Positions 62,396-64,000 of a DNA stretch of 64,000 bases are shown here, one piece after another (the first letter of the stretch is position 1; every line of letters starts with the position of its first letter). This DNA comes from DAOLCO01 sp964612555 (lineage in GTDB: Bacteria > Bdellovibrionota_C > UBA2361 > SZUA-149 > DAOLCO01). The notes under the pieces are model-generated. The model did no database searches. It was not told the origin of the DNA and was given only the letters and a program-made list of their open reading frames with translations. The translations under genes were made by a program, and so were the position numbers. The stretch covers positions 310,001-374,000 of the forward strand of contig CAZTBW010000001.1 in the NCBI GenBank assembly GCA_964612555.1, in the 5' to 3' direction.

Positions 62396-63169
62396 ATGAA
62401 CCCTAACGTACAAAAACCAGTCTTTCTTGCAAACTGGAAGATGCATTTTACTTCAGAAAAAATATCTTCCTTTTTTGAAGACTTTACTGGCGAGGGCACC
62501 TTTAGTGACGACTCAACCATAGGCTTTGCAGTGCCCTCGCCCTATCTGGCTCTTACCTCACGTACACTTGAAAAAACTTCTTTCCTGACCGGTTCTCAAA
62601 ACATTCACTGGGAAACAGAAGGTGCCTTTACAGGTGAAATATCTGCACCCATGTTACGTGATACAGGAGTCAGGTTCTCTCTTATCGGACATTCTGAAAG
62701 AAGAACATATTTCGGAGAAACAAATGAAAGTGTCTCTAAAAGGGCTAAAACTGCAATATCAAACGATCTTATTGCAGTAGTATGCGTAGGAGAAACAAAA
62801 GAAGAGTTCCAATCAGGAAAACGGGAAGATATACTCCAAACTCAAATCCCCGAATCTCTTTCTTTACTTAAAGACTCTGATTTTTCCAGATTAATTATCG
62901 CTTATGAGCCGGTCTGGGCAATCGGAACGGGACTCTCCGCCACTTCTGAAGAAGCTGAATCCGCCCATCATTTAATCAGGAACATTCTCAAAGAAGTACT
63001 ACATGGCTCAAACACATCTTCTGACAATATTCCAATTCTCTATGGCGGGTCTGTCAAGGAAGACAACGCCCAGGAATTAATCACCCAAAAAAATATTGAC
63101 GGCTTTCTTGTCGGAGGCGCAAGCTTAAAACCTGATTCTTTCAGAAAAATTTGCTCGGTAAAAAAATAA
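62396..63169 (+). CDS. tpiA: Triosephosphate isomerase
   Basis: 257 residues. FLANWKMHFT holds the substrate Lys, GHSERRTYFGE the electrophilic His and YEPVWAIGTGLSAT the catalytic Glu with the flexible loop. LYGGSVKEDNAQEL is the phosphate-binding end. It interconverts DHAP and G3P. A 14-bp tandem duplication spans the stop codon. It converges with rapZ. Confidence 0.97.
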   Translation: MNPNVQKPVFLANWKMHFTSEKISSFFEDFTGEGTFSDDSTIGFAVPSPYLALTSRTLEKTSFLTGSQNIHWETEGAFTGEISAPMLRDTGVRFSLIGHSERRTYFGETNESVSKRAKTAISNDLIAVVCVGETKEEFQSGKREDILQTQIPESLSLLKDSDFSRLIIAYEPVWAIGTGLSATSEEAESAHHLIRNILKEVLHGSNTSSDNIPILYGGSVKEDNAQELITQKNIDGFLVGGASLKPDSFRKICSVKK

Positions 63170-63202
63170 AGAGAAGAAAATAAAGAGAAGAAAAAACTTC
63201 CC

Positions 63203-64000
63203 CTATTTTTCTATGTCTCGATGGAATATCTGTACTTTATAGATTTTCCTGTTTCCTTTACTCTCTCGTAGTCTTCGCAGCAGTTCTTCAGTAATGACTA
63301 CCGATCTATGCTTCCCGCCCGTACAACCTATCCCAATTGAAAGATACTGTTTACCTTCCATCTCATATCGGGGAAGAAGAAACTCAAGGAGCGTTTCAAT
63401 TCGATCAAGAAGCTCAAGCGCATCAGGGCTTTTGATCACGTAATCATGTACCGCTCCACTTAGACCAGTTTGCTCCTTGAGAGAATCATCAAAATAAGGG
63501 TTGGGAAGAAATCTCACATCAAACAAAAGATCAACATCAACCGGATTACCATATTTATACCCAAACGACTGAAGAGTGATAAGCATGGTTTTTCTCTCTT
63601 CACTGAAATCTTCAACCGCTTTTCGCAGTTCATGTACGTTCATTCTGGAAGTATCAATAACTCTTGTTGCGGAGTTTCTGAACTCCTGGAGGAGTTCGCG
63701 TTCTTTTGAAAGAGCTTCGAGAATAGATCGGGAGTCGGAGTCTTTACTCAGAAGGGGATGTTTCCTTCTGGTTTCCCTGAACCTTCGAGCAATGACTTCA
63801 TCTGTACAGTCGATAAAGAGAAGAGCAAAATTAAGCCCCGCACCAAGTATCAGTTTTTTTGCATGCTCAATAGTTGCAAACGGTGCACCATCTCTGCAAT
63901 CAACCAGAAGTGCGTACTTTGGTGTTTGCCCGGATGCCTCTTTTTTCCCATCATCAGCATCCTGATGCTTTTTTATTATTTCCCGGGCAAAAGGCATCAC
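63203..64000 (-). CDS. rapZ: RNase adapter protein RapZ, partial (N-terminus beyond window)
   Basis: 265 residues are visible up to the window edge; the N-terminal Walker A region lies outside. LFIDCTDEVIARRFRETRRKHPL, VIDTSRMNVHELRKAVEDF, LQSFGYKYGNPVDVDLLFDVRFLPNPYF, and GIGCTGGKHRSVVI fit the family throughout. RapZ binds GlmZ/GlmY RNAs in enterobacteria. Elsewhere it is a nucleotide-binding protein of broader function. A polar insertion (DADDGKKEASGQTPK) is present near the visible start. Confidence 0.93.
   Translation of the reverse strand: MMPFAREIIKKHQDADDGKKEASGQTPKYALLVDCRDGAPFATIEHAKKLILGAGLNFALLFIDCTDEVIARRFRETRRKHPLLSKDSDSRSILEALSKERELLQEFRNSATRVIDTSRMNVHELRKAVEDFSEERKTMLITLQSFGYKYGNPVDVDLLFDVRFLPNPYFDDSLKEQTGLSGAVHDYVIKSPDALELLDRIETLLEFLLPRYEMEGKQYLSIGIGCTGGKHRSVVITEELLRRLRESKGNRKIYKVQIFHRDIEK

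Noticed and set aside
63166..63193. 14-bp tandem duplication at the end of tpiA
   Set aside because: A short A/G-rich duplication over the stop codon, most simply replication slippage, with no sign of function.

Overview
The window comes from a flagellated, didermic (LPS-bearing) bacterium of moderate GC content, by eye a little over 40%. Several things point to a proteobacterial or deltaproteobacterial-grade lineage: a KDO/CTP/Lpt operon in the order kdsB-pyrG-kdsA-lptC-lptA-lptB, a complete Tol-Pal operon, a RegB/RegA-type redox pair, CmoA/CmoB tRNA wobble modification and a PilP-type type IV pilus protein. The species cannot be named from sequence alone. Groups such as SAR324, Bdellovibrionota or Desulfobacterota are guesses. 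No phage, insertion sequence, CRISPR array, tRNA or rRNA gene was seen.

Left part, 1-14.1 kb, minus strand: a late flagellar block flaG-fliD2-fliD1-fliS is followed by a terminator. After it come five tightly packed or overlapping genes for very large glycosyltransferase-type proteins: methyltransferase+CgeB, GT9 with a long tail, a small unknown protein, GT4+TPR, and a second CgeB that runs off the edge. Candidate sigma-28 sites lie before fliD1 and fliS, and a candidate sigma-54 site lies before fliD2. The layout suggests a flagellin or surface-glycan decoration system. Next are a crotonase and a small holin-like membrane protein. ettA and a J-domain gene lie on the plus strand, converging on the LPS operon.

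17.8-31.6 kb: a long minus-strand run (serS, a 47-residue membrane protein, an MFS transporter, pcnB, a membrane protein, kdsB, pyrG, kdsA, lptC, lptA, lptB) makes KDO precursors and the LPS export bridge. uvrC and ispH diverge nearby. 31.6-38.2 kb: rpsO, pnp, dut, lysC, regB and regA all lie on the minus strand. 38.3-41.6 kb, plus strand: purN, nadD-like, HDOD and a PAS histidine kinase.

41.7-52.5 kb: a MoxR ATPase/VWA pair, an ftsA without ftsZ, a large GT4 protein overlapping cmoB, divergent cmoA, a small membrane-anchored secreted protein with a hairpin-rich leader, and a DHH phosphoesterase. 52.7-64 kb: a receiver protein with a degenerate histidine-kinase dimerisation domain, a PilP protein with a pseudopilin-like N-terminus, a Trm112-like protein, a lipoprotein overlapping a GH57-like unknown, a striking 33-bp inverted-repeat element, the tolQ-tolR-tolA-tolB-pal operon, gapA-tpiA, and the 3' part of rapZ.

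Most of the window is ordinary housekeeping. The best candidates for something undescribed are the giant-glycosyltransferase flagellar island, the RegB variant that keeps the quinone motif but lacks the redox cysteine, the receiver/pseudo-DHp protein, the pseudopilin-PilP fusion, the nested inverted-repeat element, and the small coupled membrane protein.
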